Shown here: positions 61,413 through 64,000 of the stretch, one piece after another | Layout: each line of letters starts with the position of its first letter | How positions within the stretch are numbered: the first letter of the stretch is position 1 | Assembly (NCBI RefSeq): GCF_002100145.1 | Contig: NZ_JXQD01000001.1 | Span: 62,001 to 126,000 of the forward strand | Direction: 5' to 3' | Length of the DNA stretch: 64,000 nt | From: Vibrio sp. qd031 | GTDB taxonomy: Bacteria; Pseudomonadota; Gammaproteobacteria; Enterobacterales; Vibrionaceae | Position numbers and translations under genes: made by a program | The notes under the pieces: model-generated | Databases searched by the model: none | What the model was told of the DNA's origin: nothing | What the model saw: the letters and a program-made list of their open reading frames with translations, nothing else

Positions 61413-63965
61413 TTAACTGAAGTCCCGTAGCACCATTTTTTCTAATTGCTGCATTCGATTGAGCACGTTTTTAAGATTCTGCTGTTCAACTGTCGTCAGT
61501 TCATCGATGGCAAGGACATCATTAACTTTTCGCAAATCAGTGTATTCAACTAACTGATTCATAAATCTTAAGTTCCATATATGGTCAAATAAATAAATCA
61601 TTTCTCGCAGTGTTTCGGCGCCAAACAGATTCCGCGTGTGGAGCTGTTTTAGTCGCTCGATGGTGCTTACCTCACGGATATCAAAATGCAAAGCATATAA
61701 TCGACAAAATATCTCCATAGGTCGAAGACAATCTTTAAGATTAATCGAAGTTATCCCTTCATACTGCTGTGTGATTAATTGGCCACTGCCATCAAGCGGT
61801 ACATGATAGGAAAGACAGTTGAGTGAGTATATCGGTAGGAACTCGGTTTGCTTAGCTAACACAGTTTGTATGTGAGTCTGAATACCATCAACCAAAGTGG
61901 CGTGCCCATAGGTTGAGCGAATGTCAAAAAAGACATTGAGTTCCAAGATTGTGTCGGGAGTTGCACGTTCAATCCAGTTACTGAAGTTTTGCTTCCACTC
62001 TTGTTGGCTTAAGCACCACTGATGGTTAGAAGCCATGATCAGTCCGTCACAGTAGCGATAACCGGCTTGATTAAGGAGGGCGCAGACCTTTTCGGCTAAA
62101 TGCAAGAAGTAACGGCGAATTGACTTTAAGTCGCTATCGTTGGGAGTTTCAAAAACGATGGCATTATCTTGATCGGAGAACAGCGTCATATCGTGACGAG
62201 CGTTGCTGCCAAAGCTAATGAAAGAAAAGGGGACAGGTGGCTCGCCAATGTCTTCGATGGTTAACTCGATAAAACGACAAATAGCGGCATCATAGGTTGA
62301 GCCAATAAGGTTGCGCAGGTGATGCGGCCTTGTACCCACTTCAATTTTGTATCGAATCTGATCCGCTAACTGATTGAGGGACTCCATCACCTCGCTGTGC
62401 ATTTCCGCCTGCTGTATTTGATCGACAATCGTCTGGTCTGCGTTACTGCTCAATAACGAGGTTGGCGTAACGCTGGTGCCATATATTTTACGGACTATAG
62501 GTCGAAAGCTCACAACATGACCCAGTTTTTCGGCAAGGAAAATCTTGGATGTGGTGAGAATGATATCTATGTGTTGTCCTTGCTTTGTTTGCAGTTGAGC
62601 TTCGAACTCACCCGGCTCAGCTTGCTGCTTGAAGAGTTTTAATAAGTGTTCAACAACTTTGGTATTGTGCGGCGCTGTAGAAAACAGCTTCTCCCAAATC
62701 GTGTTCGATTTGAGGTCGTCTTGTTGGTACCCCAATAACTGTCTCAGGCGCGTGTTCGAGAACAGTACCTGTCCATCCGCCTCTAATATATATCCTTCAT
62801 TGGAGGACTCGACTAAGGCTCTATACCGATCTTTTGCCTCATGCAACGCAAGTTCGGCACGTTTTTTCTTCAGCTCACTCCTGCGAGATTGGTTAATAAC
62901 GTAGCTCATCAACGCTATCAAACCAATCGTAATCACGACGAAGATACGTGACATGGTATTTTCTAACTTGGCAATGCCTTGCTCAACATCTTCGATATAC
63001 ACGCCAGTACCGATGATCCAATCCCACTCTTCGATGCCTTCAAGGTACGTCATTTTAGGGGCGGTTAGGGTGGGGTCGTCTTTCCATTGCCATGGATACT
63101 CAAGAAAGCCTTGTTGGCTTTCGTTCACCAATTGAACCATCCGAACAAAAACCGACGGGCCGTTATCTTGAGCGTCGTTACTATAGTGGGTAAGGTCTTG
63201 GCCGGTTAAGTCATTGCGGTTGGGGTGCATGACCATTTTGGGGTGCATGTCGGTAATAAAAAAGTAATCGCTGTTTTCTGGACCGTATCGCATGGTTTTT
63301 ATTTCAAGCGCGGCTTTAGTTTGCGCGCTTTCTTTGGCTAAAACGCCTTGCTGTTCCAGTTCGACATAGCTGTCTACGATGCTCACGGCTGCAGAGGTCA
63401 ACTCTCTAAGCATTTGCCGTTTTTGTTCAACCATGGAGTCTTCGACCAATGGCACAATCACATAAATAATCGATGTGATAAACAGAATAATCGCAGCAAT
63501 GGTAGGCAGGACAATACGGTAGCTAAAATGCTTTAGTGGATGACTGGCGCTCGGTTGTTGATGATGCAGTCCATCAAAATAGTCTGCAAGTTCTCGTTCA
63601 TCGAGTACTTCTTCTATGGAGTCGCTATGAGTTCTATCGTGATACTTGGCAGTAAACGTGCCATTTTCAAAATCCGCTCTACCAGGTAAGTAGCCTTCGT
63701 AGTCATCTTTTATGTGGGTTTCGAAAACATCTTTTATTTGTTGTTGAGTGTAGCGCCCACCAAATTCGCGATACGCTTCGCCTAGTGCTTCTTTGCAGTG
63801 ACGAAAACGGCGGTGGTCAAATGGGTCGTAGTCCAGTTGTTTAGCCATGTGCTGGGCATGATCTTTACCATCATGATCAAAAAAACCGTCAATCCATTTA
63901 TGGATATCTTCTCCCCGGACGCCAAACAATGCTTCTGTGCGCGCAGCGTGTTCTGATATTTTCAT
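61413..63965 (-). CDS. Membrane sensor with Cache, PAS and DUF294-type nucleotidyltransferase domains
   Basis: 850 aa. Order: a cytoplasmic N-terminal domain (1-140) rich in His and aromatic residues (GEDIHKWIDGFFD, DHRRFRHCKEALGEAYREFG); TM1 (about 150-172); a periplasmic single Cache domain (175-335, YFFITDMHPKMVMHPNRNDL, EWDWIIGTGVYIEDVE); TM2 (338-360); a PAS domain (375-490); a DUF294 nucleotidyltransferase (560-690) with SFGSNARHDMTLFSDQDNAI, in which the Asp pair would bind metal; and a DUF294_C helical domain (700-845). DUF294 proteins resemble GlnD-type transferases and are usually linked to CBS domains. Here the CBS pair is replaced by Cache-PAS. The target protein or nucleotide is unknown. 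The N-terminal domain is not recognised. Confidence 0.82.
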   Translation of the reverse strand: MKISEHAARTEALFGVRGEDIHKWIDGFFDHDGKDHAQHMAKQLDYDPFDHRRFRHCKEALGEAYREFGGRYTQQQIKDVFETHIKDDYEGYLPGRADFENGTFTAKYHDRTHSDSIEEVLDERELADYFDGLHHQQPSASHPLKHFSYRIVLPTIAAIILFITSIIYVIVPLVEDSMVEQKRQMLRELTSAAVSIVDSYVELEQQGVLAKESAQTKAALEIKTMRYGPENSDYFFITDMHPKMVMHPNRNDLTGQDLTHYSNDAQDNGPSVFVRMVQLVNESQQGFLEYPWQWKDDPTLTAPKMTYLEGIEEWDWIIGTGVYIEDVEQGIAKLENTMSRIFVVITIGLIALMSYVINQSRRSELKKKRAELALHEAKDRYRALVESSNEGYILEADGQVLFSNTRLRQLLGYQQDDLKSNTIWEKLFSTAPHNTKVVEHLLKLFKQQAEPGEFEAQLQTKQGQHIDIILTTSKIFLAEKLGHVVSFRPIVRKIYGTSVTPTSLLSSNADQTIVDQIQQAEMHSEVMESLNQLADQIRYKIEVGTRPHHLRNLIGSTYDAAICRFIELTIEDIGEPPVPFSFISFGSNARHDMTLFSDQDNAIVFETPNDSDLKSIRRYFLHLAEKVCALLNQAGYRYCDGLIMASNHQWCLSQQEWKQNFSNWIERATPDTILELNVFFDIRSTYGHATLVDGIQTHIQTVLAKQTEFLPIYSLNCLSYHVPLDGSGQLITQQYEGITSINLKDCLRPMEIFCRLYALHFDIREVSTIERLKQLHTRNLFGAETLREMIYLFDHIWNLRFMNQLVEYTDLRKVNDVLAIDELTTVEQQNLKNVLNRMQQLEKMVLRDFS

Positions 63966-64000
63966 CGTGCAGCTATATCTCGCTCAGTTTGACGATTAAC

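Noticed and set aside
1..64000. SusC/SusD pair, TonB-dependent receptor, sulfatase or GH16 agarase
   Set aside because: None was found; uptake here is by a LamB-type porin and an ABC importer, and any endo-agarase must be outside the window.
1..64000. CRISPR array, integron repeats, tRNA-linked integration, prophage or toxin-antitoxin pair
   Set aside because: No regularly spaced repeats, integrase, transposase, phage genes or toxin-antitoxin-like pairs were seen.

Overview
The window looks like chromosome of an agar-degrading Vibrio or close marine relative. The protein families, the moderate GC content, a PBPRA1643-type SEC-C protein and paired Vibrio-style REP hairpins point there; this assignment is inference from gene content, not a database match. 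No rRNA, tRNA, CRISPR array, insertion sequence or prophage was seen.

Layout. 1-2556: the start of a GH50 agarase running off the left edge, then a UxuR/ExuR-type GntR regulator and an IclR regulator. 2869-7178: an RND efflux pair. 7280-15136: an orphan GH2 glycosidase, a membrane EAL protein, and a ManD/RspA-type dehydratase divergent from a LacI regulator with two clear operators. 15154-18203: LysR, a Bcr/CflA-type exporter and an SDR. 18275-26823: a carbohydrate ABC importer (two paralogous binding proteins, two permeases, divergent ATPase), a second UxuR-type regulator and an aldehyde dehydrogenase. 27043-38014: mostly housekeeping or accessory genes (M20 amidohydrolase, small barrel plus metzincin lipoprotein, DmeF-like cation exporter with MarR, HD, GGDEF, DUF302, AlkD-like, DUF393, GNAT, SEC-C, MdaB). 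38111-57889: the core agar locus. 58028-60844: a chemoreceptor coupled to a GalR/GalS-type repressor. 61142-63965: a tiny lipoprotein and a large Cache-PAS-nucleotidyltransferase membrane protein.

How the genes work together (family knowledge plus inference). Two GH50 lipoproteins cut agarose or agaro-oligosaccharides at the cell surface or in the periplasm. A LamB-like porin and the ABC importer bring in small (neo)agaro-oligosaccharides. A GH50 without signal peptide, a GH2 beta-galactosidase and a GH117 enzyme release galactose and 3,6-anhydro-L-galactose (AHG) in the cytoplasm. AHG is oxidised by the aldehyde dehydrogenase, and the product is isomerised by the enolase-superfamily cycloisomerase to 2-keto-3-deoxy-L-galactonate. 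A LgoD-like dehydrogenase and a UxuB-like reductase invert C5 to give D-KDG, which KDG kinase and KDPG aldolase turn into pyruvate and glyceraldehyde-3-phosphate.

Regulation. A shared palindrome close to TTGGTnnACCAA lies before the porin/agarase genes, the KDG kinase and mannitol-dehydrogenase-family genes, the binding protein and ATPase genes, and the second GntR gene. It matches the UxuR/ExuR operator type, so one or both GntR paralogues probably control the whole AHG regulon, with CRP-like sites nearby.

The least explained items are a candidate small RNA between the ATPase and GntR genes, a free-standing lipoprotein made only of the agarase N-terminal domain, a GlyGly-CTERM surface protein inside the agarase cluster, the metzincin/barrel pair, and the sensory nucleotidyltransferase at the right end.
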